A DNA stretch of 17,853 nucleotides. Origin: Candidatus Aminicenantota bacterium. GTDB lineage: Bacteria; Acidobacteriota; UBA6911; RPQK01; JAJDTT01. A program made the position numbers and the translations under genes. The DNA lies in the NCBI GenBank assembly GCA_026706325.1, contig JAPOYZ010000055.1:1-17853 (forward strand), in the 5' to 3' direction. Of this stretch, positions 5,685 through 14,900 are shown one piece after another; the first letter of the stretch is position 1; each line of letters opens with the position of its first letter. The notes below the pieces were generated by a model. The model worked only from the letters and a program-made list of their open reading frames with translations, was not told where the DNA came from and ran no database searches.

Positions 5685-8147
5685 TCACAAACTCAGCAGC
5701 AGGAAGACGATGGCAATGGGAGCCCCGGCGGCGAGGCTGCAGAGAAGGAGGTAACGCCAGGATCGGCCCCGCGTCGGCAGCAGGCTCGCCGCCGAGCCCA
5801 CCGCGACGTGGACGATGAATGGGAACAGGTAGATCCATTGGAAGCTGAGACTGGGACCACTGGTCAAAATGTCCCAGAAAGCCCACAGGAAGGCGAAGGA
5901 AAAACCGTAGACGGCCCCAACGATGGCACCGAACGGAGTCGAGAACGGCACGAACAGGCACATGAAAAAGAGCCCGAACAGGGGAGCGACGAACAGCCCG
6001 TTGGTCTTGTTGGTCACTTCGGTGATGTTGCCGGGGACGTTACCCACCGGCGCACTGAGCAGGACCACGGCGATGCCGATGCCCAGCACCAGCGCCCGGG
6101 CCAGTTTGACGCTGTGTTCCTTCCGCAGTTTCCGGCGGCGGAAACGGCCCAGGAAATCGACGTGGAACACGGTCACGATGGAATTGATGCCCGAGTCGAG
6201 GCTCGACATGGCGGCGGCGAACATGGCAGCGATGACCAGGCCGGCCAATCCGTGCGGCAGATAGTTGGCGATGAAGTGGGGAAACAGGAAATCGGCGTCC
6301 GCCAGCAGGTCCTTGCCGTCGGCGATGGCGTGGGGGTGGGTCTGGAAAAAGCCCAGGACCGAGAAGCCCAGCCCGGCGAGCAGCACGGAGACGGCGAAAC
6401 CGGCGCCGATGTTGATGTACAGGGCGCGCCGGGCGGCCTTGGCGTCCCGCGTCGCCAGGTACCGCTGAATGGCCACCTGATCGGACCCGTAGGTGAAGAT
6501 GGTCCACACCGCCCCGGAGAGGATCGACCCGATCACCGTCACTCGTACTGCCGGATTCCAGTCGAAGACAGGAATCTGGTCCCAGTGGGGCGCCCATGAA
6601 GTCGGGACCCAACCCCCGAAACCGATGTCCATGGTCACCATCGCAATCGTGATCAGACCTCCGGCGAAGAGGATGAGGAACTGAATGACGTCCGTGATCA
6701 CGACGGCCCGCAGACCCCCGAGGGCGGTGTAGAGCACCGCGACCGCCCCGGCCACCATCACCACCGTCGGCGTCGCCGACTCGGGCCAACCCACCATGAC
6801 CACCACGGCCTTGGCCGCCAGATAGATGAGCAGAGCCATCCAGACCAGGCGCGTCAGGATGAAAATCACCGCCGCCGTCACCCGGACGCCGATTCCCAGA
6901 CGGCCCTCCAGAAGCTCGTAGGCGCTGGTGATGGGGAGCTTCATGAAAACGGGGATGAGGAAGAAACCGCAACAGACGACGATCAGCGGTATCCCCAACG
7001 TTCCCCAGACCAGGATGCCCGGCCCGTGCTTGACCAGCTCCCCGGGAACCGCCAGATACGAAATCGTGCTCAGCAGGGTGGCATACAGCGAAATCCCGAT
7101 CACGAACGAACCGAGGCTGCGGCTGCCCAGGAAATACTCCTCGGTGTCGGTCTGGCGGCGCGAGTAGTACCAGCCGACGCCGAGCATGAAGACGCCGTAG
7201 GCGGCGACCACGAACCAGTCCACCCACCCCAGGCCCCGGAAATCCCGCCGCTCGATCCTGAGCAGCGCATTGGCGGCGGCGACGCGGGTCTCCGACCCGG
7301 TCCCCTGGCGGACCAGGAGCGGCTCCAACAGCGGGATCTGGTCCTTGCCTCCAGTGTGGGCCAGCGCCTCGATGGCTTCCAACTGTTGTTCCCGGGTCCC
7401 GTTCTCGATATAGGCGGGCAAGTCGGAGCGGTACGACGCGCCGGCCTCTTCGCCAGCGTGGACGAGCAGCGCACTCAGGAGAAAGACCCGGTTGCTCGAA
7501 TCGGCGGCTTCCCTGGACAGTGCCCGCTCCAAAGCGGTTCGGACCACAGGACCGATGTTCTTCAAACGGCGGAGAGCAAAGGCGGTTCGAGCGCGGACGG
7601 CCGGGTTCCCGGACTCCAGCCGGGCGGCCAACCCGGATTGGTCTTCGTCAGTTCCAGAAGCGGCCAGCAGCCAGAGGGCATCCACCTGCCTGACGCCGTC
7701 ACCTTCGTCAGCCAGCTTCAGCAACTCGGCCGGCCGGTCGGCATAACCGAGATTGGCCAATGCCTCTGCGGCCCGGCTGCCCCTTTCGCCCTCACTCGAC
7801 AGGAAGGCCTCGAGGATTCGATCCACGTACTGCTGCCTCTCCAGCTCATGTTGGCTTTTCCGGAGCGTCGCCTGCGCCAGGATCTGCCAGACGCCGATCT
7901 CATGACTGGAACCGGGTTCCGCCGCCTCGCTGGAGAAGGCCTCCTTCACGCCTTCGCCGTAGTTGTTCCAGAGCAGGGCTTCGGCGGCCCGAATGCGGAC
8001 CCATCCCCGCTCGTCTTGCAGTGCTTGTCGCAGAACCTGGACGCTGAGATCCCGCAGACGCTGTCCGTGATCCTCCCCGAAGACGGGAGAACTCCCAAGG
8101 CACGTGAGGACGAGGAGAGCCGCTGCGCGGCAAGCATGAATTCTCAT
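5685..8147 (-). CDS. HEAT-repeat domain fused to a sodium:solute symporter (SSS/SLC5 family)
   Basis: The protein is 820 residues from the ATG at 8147, chosen because AGGA lies 8 nt upstream and a signal peptide follows at once (residues 1-24, ALLVLTCLGSSPVFG). The frame stays open far upstream, but that part translates to low-complexity shadow sequence. Residues about 25-300 are alpha-helical HEAT-like repeats (VRIRAAEALL, GSRAAEALANLG, VRARTAFALRRL, EQQLEAIEALAHTG, RVAAANALLRI). From Trp308 the SSS transporter begins, with at least 12 hydrophobic segments, the TALGGLRAVVITDVIQF signature, and AAMSSLDSGINS, whose Ser648-Ser649 match the Na2-site serines of vSGLT. The family couples Na+ influx to uptake of sugars, sialic acid or other solutes. 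A periplasmic N-terminus suits the PutP-type topology, so the HEAT domain is probably periplasmic. The substrate is unknown. It lies 128 nt downstream of the GH38-like gene on the same strand. Confidence 0.9.
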   Translation of the reverse strand: MRIHACRAAALLVLTCLGSSPVFGEDHGQRLRDLSVQVLRQALQDERGWVRIRAAEALLWNNYGEGVKEAFSSEAAEPGSSHEIGVWQILAQATLRKSQHELERQQYVDRILEAFLSSEGERGSRAAEALANLGYADRPAELLKLADEGDGVRQVDALWLLAASGTDEDQSGLAARLESGNPAVRARTAFALRRLKNIGPVVRTALERALSREAADSSNRVFLLSALLVHAGEEAGASYRSDLPAYIENGTREQQLEAIEALAHTGGKDQIPLLEPLLVRQGTGSETRVAAANALLRIERRDFRGLGWVDWFVVAAYGVFMLGVGWYYSRRQTDTEEYFLGSRSLGSFVIGISLYATLLSTISYLAVPGELVKHGPGILVWGTLGIPLIVVCCGFFLIPVFMKLPITSAYELLEGRLGIGVRVTAAVIFILTRLVWMALLIYLAAKAVVVMVGWPESATPTVVMVAGAVAVLYTALGGLRAVVITDVIQFLILFAGGLITIAMVTMDIGFGGWVPTSWAPHWDQIPVFDWNPAVRVTVIGSILSGAVWTIFTYGSDQVAIQRYLATRDAKAARRALYINIGAGFAVSVLLAGLGFSVLGFFQTHPHAIADGKDLLADADFLFPHFIANYLPHGLAGLVIAAMFAAAMSSLDSGINSIVTVFHVDFLGRFRRRKLRKEHSVKLARALVLGIGIAVVLLSAPVGNVPGNITEVTNKTNGLFVAPLFGLFFMCLFVPFSTPFGAIVGAVYGFSFAFLWAFWDILTSGPSLSFQWIYLFPFIVHVAVGSAASLLPTRGRSWRYLLLCSLAAGAPIAIVFLLLSL

Positions 8148-8247
8148 TTTCCGAATCCTAACCGGGCATAACGGAAGCCAATAACTGGACCGGAGAGCGC
8201 ACCCACAAGGGGAGCCCCTACATCTTGTCTCATAGTTCCTCCGGGAC

Positions 8248-8267
8248 CGGCGGCAGGAAAGCCGCCG
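8248..8267 (-). terminator. UUUCCU-loop hairpin after the GH38-like gene
   Basis: The plus strand shows CGGCGGC-AGGAAA-GCCGCCG, a perfect 7-bp stem 8 nt beyond the stop at 8276-8278. In the sense of the upstream gene the loop is UUUCCU. It lies between this gene and the HEAT-SSS gene, so full termination here would separate the two transcripts. Confidence 0.7.
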
Positions 8268-8275
8268 CTTCCAGG

Positions 8276-11200
8276 CTATCCCACCCCCAGATATTGGGAG
8301 GTTCCGGTGATGGGTTCTTCCGGTTCGCCGCCGCTGCCTTCCGGTTCGGGCGGGGCTTTTTCGAGCCGGTAGACGGTTCGCTCTCCCAGGTCCGCGCTCA
8401 CGTCTCCCCGGCGGACCTCGGGAAGGACCAGGCGTAGGGTTTTGATCTCGCCGGCGGCCAGAGGCAGCCCTTGGGCCGGCGCCGCCGGGTCGAGTTGTTT
8501 CAGGTTGTCCTCCAGAAGATCGGTCTCCCAGGCCTCGACCACCGGCAACGGACCAAATTTGCGCGGGATCAACGGCGCCCCTCCGCGGCGGTGAAGCGCC
8601 AGCTCGTAGGGACGGAAGGTGACGAAGGGGGCCAGGAGCTCGCAGGTCATGTTCACCGGACGGCCCTCTGCCTCGTAGGCCCGGGCTACCAGGTCCTCTC
8701 CCACCTGCGACAGCTTCAATGCCGAGAGCACCACGTTGTCCGGGCCCACCGCCATCAGGCTCGCTCGCTCCGGAAGGATGTCGTAGCGGCGGTCGGGAAT
8801 GATGGGCAGGAGCCGGTTCCATCCGGCCAGATGCTCCCAGCCGAAACGCCAGTCCCGCCCGCTCTTCCAGTCTCCGGCGTGGGAGGTCAACGAGAGTTGA
8901 GCCTCCTGTTCTCCCGGAAAGAAGTTGAAGGTGGGAGCGTAGATACTGCAGTTGCTGGAAAGTTGGGCGCAGAGGACGCCCCGGTCGAACCGCATCATGC
9001 TCTTGGGAGGAGTGACGGTGACGCAGAAATCGCGCCTGTGGTCCCGGGCGCTCAGGAAACGGCCCGTCATGCGGGCGTCCCGGTCGGCCCTCGCCTTCTC
9101 GCCCGCCAGCCAGACCTCGTCCGCTCCCAGCCGGTCGGTCAGGTGCCGCTCGTGCTCCTGGGTGGCAAACAGAGTGTCGAAAACGATTTCAGGGTCCTCC
9201 AGATTCAGAGGAAAGAACCAGCGCAACCCGTGCATGGGACGATTGTCCCAGTGCCAGCGGAAGAAGAAGTCCACGCGCCGCAGGCCGGCGTAGAGGACGC
9301 AACGCTGGCTCCAGTAGCCTCCAAAAAAGGCGGGGCCGTCCTTGGGAGTCAAGAGGGGACGGCGCACCTCGATGCCGGCGGAAACGGCTCCTCCGCGGAC
9401 CCGGATTTCCGCCGGGCCACGATCGCGGCTGCGGTACTCCCGTCCGGTGGGATCGAAGTCGATGCAGCTCCGGCCGCTGTCCTCCTCGATGAGGAGCTCA
9501 CCAGCACCGAAAGAAGCTGAGCCGTCCACCAGCTCCACTCCCAGCGTCTTGTCGTAGAGGCTCTCGCAGAATCCGGTCACCGGGTCCAGACGGACCCGAT
9601 AGAACTCGTTTTCGATGGAATTCCGACCCGTTTTGAGAGGAGTTTCGGTCTCTTCCGACTTGCCGTTCCCGGTCAGATAGAAGGTCTCGTATCCCATGGC
9701 GGGGACCCGGGCGCTGAAACGCAGCGCGCCGTCCGGCCCCAGTTCGTGGGGGACCGGTGAGCCGGCGGAATCGGTGAGGGCCAGCCGTTCCGGGGAGACC
9801 GAGCCGGGAAGCGGAATCTGAACTACGTCCCGGCGCTCCCAATTCAACAGGTTGAACACCGCCACGGCCGGGTCCTCACGCCGGAAGGCGATCTTGGAGG
9901 CGATCCGCTGTGCGGCCGAAACCGACACGTCGTCGGCCGCTCGCTGCACCCGCCTCAAGATGTCCCGGGTGTGCTGGATGGTCTCGTCGCCGGACCATCC
10001 GATCTGTTCGTGCTGCTGGGTGAAGAGCAGGTCGGACCAGAGGGCGGACAGGAGGTCCCGGGGATAGAGGGCGCCGGTGACGCAATAGTCGAGGGCGGCG
10101 GCCTTCTCCGCGGCCGCCAAGGCGTAGCCGGCGCGATGGGACTGCTCCATGATGGGGTACATCCCATGGGCGTTCAGCGCGAAGTGAGGCAGGTAGCCCT
10201 GGTGGCGGTCCCGCCGGACCCGGGAATCGGATGCGACCCGGTCCGAGAACCGGCTCAGGGTATTGAACCGCGCCTGGGGAGTGACGAAGCTGCGGTTCCA
10301 GGCCGCCACCCGGTTGATGAGCGCCCGTCTGGATTCGGCCTGGTCCCGGGCCGCGGCGTGACCCACGTAGGGGGCGCCCCAGGCCGCGAGCACGGCGCGA
10401 ATGGAGGCCGCCGTCTGGCGCACCACCTTGCTCCGGGAGGTGAAACTTCCCTCGATCAGTTCGTCGGTCCGCCAGAGGGCCGAGATGGTGGGCGTGGTAT
10501 ACCCGGCCAGGACTCCCTCCTGCGGGACGAAGCTGGGATGGCGAGTGCCGTCCGCGCCTTCGACATCGAGCAACTGACTACCTGAGGGGCGGGGATAGAT
10601 GCCCCCGTAGCGCCCGCGCCAGAAAAAGGAGATCCCGCACTTGTCCAGGATCTGAGGCATCTGCGGGTCGAACCCGGGACTGTCGCAGGAGTAGAGGACC
10701 CGGCCCTGCGCCCCCAGGCGGCGGCGGAGCCACCATTGGCTTTCCGCGAATTGCCGGATGTAGGATTCCCCCTCATAGAAGTCGGCGTAACTGGGCGCCA
10801 GGGTGGGGCTGATGTCCAGCCTTCCTTTGCGGATGAAGCGTTTCACCGTCTCCTGCAACTGCGGCCGCTTGTGCAACAGGTTCTTGAGGCCGTAGAGGAA
10901 TTCCACGTTATAGGTGTAGTGGTCGTCCTCCGAGATCAACTGGACGGCGTCGCGCAGCGACCGGAACGCCTCCCAGTGTTCGGGAAGGCCGGTAAAATAG
11001 CCGAAACAGAGATGGGAGGAGGGCATCAGGTGGTATTCGAAGTGGGGGACCGGCCCGGTCTCGAACTCGGCCGCGGCCAGAATCCGATCCCCGGCAAGCA
11101 GCCGGATCGAGGCTCGGACAGTGCTGGCGACGTCCTTCACCACTGCCAGGAACGACAATTTTCCGGCTTCCCGCGAGGGCTCGGCCGGACAGCTCAGGGT

Positions 11201-11359
11201 TGCGCCTCCCGCCGTCGTCTCCAGTCTCAGGGCGGGCGGGAACGGAGCCCCCGCATCTTCGATCACCACTTCGATCCAGCGATGGGGGTGAGACAGGTCC
11301 GCACTCGGGCGGCCCACCACCGGCAGGGGGTCCACTCTCAGAATCTTCCACTCTTTCAT
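8276..11359 (-). CDS. GH38 alpha-mannosidase-like protein with altered metal motif
   Basis: The protein is 1027 residues from the ATG at 11359 (GGAG 6 nt upstream); a TTG nine codons earlier has no ribosome site. No signal peptide is visible, so it is probably cytoplasmic. Residues about 1-105 form a beta-rich N-terminal region. The GH38 catalytic fold spans about 106-480, with GESYIRQ (197-203), DSPGFDPQMPQIL (226-238, compare the family DxFGHSPQMPQIL) and QQHEQIGWSG (448-457, whose His450 matches a family metal ligand). A GH38 C-terminal beta domain follows, with VFNLLNWERRDVV (501-513) and ENEFYRVRLDPVTGF (583-597). Family members hydrolyse alpha-mannosides with a Zn ion. Here the HSHxDxGW motif reads SSHLCFGY (114-121): the His is kept but the Asp ligand is Cys118, and GH becomes GF at 229-230. 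Activity is therefore uncertain. Confidence 0.85.
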   Translation of the reverse strand: MKEWKILRVDPLPVVGRPSADLSHPHRWIEVVIEDAGAPFPPALRLETTAGGATLSCPAEPSREAGKLSFLAVVKDVASTVRASIRLLAGDRILAAAEFETGPVPHFEYHLMPSSHLCFGYFTGLPEHWEAFRSLRDAVQLISEDDHYTYNVEFLYGLKNLLHKRPQLQETVKRFIRKGRLDISPTLAPSYADFYEGESYIRQFAESQWWLRRRLGAQGRVLYSCDSPGFDPQMPQILDKCGISFFWRGRYGGIYPRPSGSQLLDVEGADGTRHPSFVPQEGVLAGYTTPTISALWRTDELIEGSFTSRSKVVRQTAASIRAVLAAWGAPYVGHAAARDQAESRRALINRVAAWNRSFVTPQARFNTLSRFSDRVASDSRVRRDRHQGYLPHFALNAHGMYPIMEQSHRAGYALAAAEKAAALDYCVTGALYPRDLLSALWSDLLFTQQHEQIGWSGDETIQHTRDILRRVQRAADDVSVSAAQRIASKIAFRREDPAVAVFNLLNWERRDVVQIPLPGSVSPERLALTDSAGSPVPHELGPDGALRFSARVPAMGYETFYLTGNGKSEETETPLKTGRNSIENEFYRVRLDPVTGFCESLYDKTLGVELVDGSASFGAGELLIEEDSGRSCIDFDPTGREYRSRDRGPAEIRVRGGAVSAGIEVRRPLLTPKDGPAFFGGYWSQRCVLYAGLRRVDFFFRWHWDNRPMHGLRWFFPLNLEDPEIVFDTLFATQEHERHLTDRLGADEVWLAGEKARADRDARMTGRFLSARDHRRDFCVTVTPPKSMMRFDRGVLCAQLSSNCSIYAPTFNFFPGEQEAQLSLTSHAGDWKSGRDWRFGWEHLAGWNRLLPIIPDRRYDILPERASLMAVGPDNVVLSALKLSQVGEDLVARAYEAEGRPVNMTCELLAPFVTFRPYELALHRRGGAPLIPRKFGPLPVVEAWETDLLEDNLKQLDPAAPAQGLPLAAGEIKTLRLVLPEVRRGDVSADLGERTVYRLEKAPPEPEGSGGEPEEPITGTSQYLGVG

Positions 11360-11386
11360 GTCGCGCTCCGTACTCTTTTTTCGCAA

Positions 11387-11414
11387 GCTCGGACGGGATG
11401 GCTTTGATCCGAGC
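11387..11414. promoter_or_regulatory. Inverted repeat in the divergent GH38/phosphatase promoter region
   Basis: GCTCGGA (11387-11393) and TCCGAGC (11408-11414) are perfect 7-bp arms with a 14-nt spacer, in the 83-bp gap between two divergent start codons. The position suits an operator controlling both directions. No regulator gene lies in the window. Confidence 0.35.
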
Positions 11415-11442
11415 CTATCAACATCCGGATTGAGGAGAAACT

Positions 11443-11919
11443 ATGAGCATCGAAGGCGCCGTCAACTATCGGAAAATCAGTGAGCGGGTCGCGACCTCCG
11501 GATCGGTCTCCGAAGACCGCCTCCGGCGTCTCGGGGAAGAGGGATTCGATGCGGTGGTCAACCTGTTGCCCGATTCATCGGAGTTGGCGGTTGCCGACGA
11601 ACGTGAAATTGTCGAGGGTCAGGGATTGGACTACCATTACATTCCGGTAGACTTCGGGAACCCGACGGAAGCGGATTTCAGCCTCTTCAGACGCGTCATG
11701 GAGAACGCCGGGGACAAGAAGATTCTTATCCATTGCGCGGCGAACTACCGGGTCAGCGCCTTTTATTCTCTCTATGCCATGCAAGATCGGGACTGGTCCT
11801 GGGAGGACGCCCGCGCACATATCGCTTCGATCTGGGACCCCACCGATTATCCGGTCTGGAAACGGTTTATCGACAAGGTGAAGTCCCAGTCGGGCCGGAT
11901 TCTACGCCGCAGCGGATGA
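11443..11919 (+). CDS. Small protein-tyrosine-phosphatase-like protein (HCx4R loop)
   Basis: This 158-residue cytoplasmic protein has the layout of the dual-specificity/BLH-like phosphatases: an N-terminal strand-helix (KISERVATSGSVSEDRLRRL), VVNLLPD, YHYIPVDFGNPT with Asp70 as a possible general acid, then ILIHCAANYRVSAF. His97-Cys98 and Arg103 form the phosphate loop, but only four residues separate Cys and Arg, where the standard motif HCx5R has five. The rest (YSLYAMQDRDWSWEDARAHI) fits the helical tail. Related small proteins with HCAANxRVSAF loops exist as an annotated phosphatase-like family, from general recall. The start has GAGGAG 5 nt upstream. The next gene begins 10 nt after the stop, so the two are probably cotranscribed. 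Enzymatic activity is uncertain. Confidence 0.82.
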   Translation: MSIEGAVNYRKISERVATSGSVSEDRLRRLGEEGFDAVVNLLPDSSELAVADEREIVEGQGLDYHYIPVDFGNPTEADFSLFRRVMENAGDKKILIHCAANYRVSAFYSLYAMQDRDWSWEDARAHIASIWDPTDYPVWKRFIDKVKSQSGRILRRSG

Positions 11920-11929
11920 TGGCGGAATC

Positions 11930-14900
11930 GTGAGGAAAGCGGTTCGGCGTTCACGGACGACGGCAGACCTTTTCGCCAATCTCGCGCTGCTCATCCCACT
12001 GATCCTGCCGGCCGCCGGACTTTTTGCCCAGACCACCACCCGAGTCAGCGTCCACGGACCCAACCGGGGAAACGGCCCCAGTCAGTACGCTCAAATCAGC
12101 GCCTCAGGACGCTTCGTCGTCTACACCTCGACCGCCTCCAACCTGGTGGACGGAGATACCAACTGGGCGTCGGACGTCCTCGTTCACGACCGTGAAACGG
12201 GGGAGACCACCCGGGCCAGCGTGGACGACGCGGGGAACCAGGGCAACAGTCTGAGTCAGTTTCCCAGGATCAGCGCCGGTGGCCGCATCATCGCCTTCGA
12301 GTCGCTCGCTTCCAACCTGGTGGAGGGAGACACCAACGGTGCGCTGGACGTCTTCGTCCACGACCGCAAGTCAGGCAAGACCGCGCGAGTCAGCCTCGGC
12401 AGCGGAGGGGACCAGGGCAATAGCGCCAGCGGGGTACCCTGCCTCAGTTCCGACGGCCGTATCGTGGCTTTCGAGTCGCTCGCCTCCAACCTGGTGGACG
12501 GCGACACCAACGAATCCACCGACGTCTTCGTCCATGACCGCCAGACAGGCGAGACGACTCGGGTCAGCGTCGACAGCCGGGGACGCCAGGCCAACGGCTC
12601 CAGTGCCGGTTCCAGCTTGGACGGCAGCGGCCGATACGTTGCCTTCGAGTCGTTGGCCACCGACTTGGTGCCTGGAGACACAAACCGGGTATCGGACGTC
12701 TTCGTGCATGACCGGCAAACGGGGGAGACCACCCGGGTGAGCGTCGACAGCCGGGGACGACAAGCCAATGGGGGCAGCTCGGCGCCGAGTCTCAGCGCCG
12801 ATGGACGTTTCGTGGGTTTCGGCTCCCACGGATCCAACCTGGTGGGCGGCGACACCAACCAGGAAACCGACGTCTTCGTCCACGACCGACAGACGCGGGA
12901 GACCACCCGGGTGAGCGTCGACAGCCGGGGACGACAAGCCGACGGGGGCAGCGGAATCGCCGCCCTCAGTGCCGGCGGCCGATGGGTCGCCTTTCACTCC
13001 TTGGCCTCCAACCTGGTGGATGGCGACACCAATGGAACGTTGGACGTCTTCCTGCACGACCGGCTGACGGGACGGACGACCCGGACCAGCCTGACCGAAA
13101 ATGGACGGGAAACGAACGGCCCGAGCCGGGACCCCACCATCAGCGCCGATGCCCGCTTCGTCGCCTTCGAGTCCCACGCCTCCAATCTGGTGCCCCGGGA
13201 CGACAACGGGACCGTCGATGTCTTCGTCCGGGATCGGGGCGGCGCCGATCCATCCGCTGCACGTGGTAGGCCATGGTGGTCCGCAGTGGAAGACAGGGTC
13301 CTGGGATGGCTGCGGCGAGGCTGGGACGGCCTCGTCTCCGAAATCCATATGAGAGCCGAAGCCTTCACACGGGAGCGGTTCCGGATACCAACGGCAGCCT
13401 TGGCCCACGCCGAACCCGCTCCAATCAAGTTCACCGACGTGACCGAAGCAGCGGGCATCCGCTTCCGGCATTACAAGGGGGAGACGGGGAAGCGGTACCT
13501 GCCTGAGACCATGGGGTCGGGAGTGGCGGTCCTGGACTTCGATCAGGACGGGTGGATGGACCTCTTCTTCGTCAACGGGTGGCGCCTGGAAGGGGGGAGA
13601 CCCGAAGGGGTCGCATCCGCCCTCTACCGCAACCGGGGCGACGGCACGTTTGACGACGTGACCCGGGAGGCCGGGCTGGAAGTTCGGGCCTACGGCATGG
13701 GGGCGGCGGCCGGAGACTATGACAACGACGGCTTTCCGGACCTCTACGTGACTATTCTGGGCCTCAACCGACTCTACCGGAACAACGGTGACGGGACCTT
13801 TTCCAACGTGAGCGTTGATGCCGGCGTCGCTGATCCCTCCTGGGGGGCGAGCGCGGCTTGGCTGGACGCCGACAATGACGGCAAGCTGGATCTCTTCGTG
13901 ACCAACTACGTCCGTTGGAGCCCCTCCCAGGACCAGTGGTGCGGTTACGGCCCCGGAGCCAAGCACTACTGCACTCCGGAGATCTTCACCGGGGACACGT
14001 CGCGCCTCTTTCGCAACTTGGGCGGCGGACGATTCCGGGACGTCACCAAGGAGTCGGGACTGTTCAACCCCTCGGGCAAGGCCTTGGGTGTGGCCCTTTG
14101 GGATTTCGACGGGAACGGATTGATGGATCTCGCGGTGGCCGAGGACACTCAGCCCGACAAGATCTACCTGAACCGGGGCGGCTTCCGCTTCGAGGAGGTG
14201 GGAACTCGCAACGGATTCGGCTTTTCCGAATCGGGCCAAGCCCGGGCCGGCATGGGAGTCGACGTGGCCGACGCCGAAAACGACGGACGAGGGGTGGTGG
14301 CCGTCACCAACTTCTCCTACGAGGGGATCGGCTTCTACCGCTGGGGCAGCGGCCTGAACTTCATCGATCAGGCCGTCCCGGCGGGCATCGGACAGCCCAG
14401 CCTATTGACCCTGGGCTTCGGACTCCTCTTTCTGGACTATGACCTGGACGGTTGGCAGGACCTGTTGGCGGTCAACGGCCACATCGACGACCTGGTGGAG
14501 ACGGTTCAGACCCGGCTGACCTACCGGCAACGGCCGCTCCTGTTCCGCAACCGGAGGGACGGCCGCTTCCTGCCCATGGGCGGGGATGCGGGTCCCGCTC
14601 TGGATCAACCCTATGCGGGCCGCGGCGCCGCAGCCATCGACTATGACAACGACGGGGACCTGGATCTGGCCGTGACGGAGAATGGAGGTCCGGCCCACCT
14701 GCTTCGCAACCAGAGGGGAAACCGAAACCACTGGCTCCAGATCCGGCTCTTCGGCAGCGCCTCGAACCGGGACGGGATCGGCACCCTGGTCACCGTGAAA
14801 TCGGGTTCCACAACCCAACGGCGCTACCGCCGAAGCGGCTCCAGCTATCTCTCCGAGAGCGATCCGCGGCTGACCTTCGGCCTGGGTGATGCGACCCGGG

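Noticed and set aside
8208..8219. AGGGG-AG-CCCCT palindrome upstream of the HEAT-SSS gene
   Set aside because: A 2-nt loop and 5-bp arms in GC-rich DNA are easily due to chance, and no conserved loop or tail is present.
8148..8822. N-terminal extension of the HEAT-SSS protein by 225 codons
   Set aside because: It overlaps the GH38-like gene in another frame, crosses the hairpin at 8248-8267, and has shadow-like composition; the signal peptide starts at 8147.
12203..13246. CRISPR-like repeat array
   Set aside because: The period is 174 bp, the frame is open throughout and each unit encodes a propeller blade.
12371..14239. Minus-strand open frame of 622 codons over the PD40-CRTAC1 gene
   Set aside because: The frame is kept open by the in-phase 174-bp repeat and codon bias; repeated HQVG strings mirror the sense repeat.
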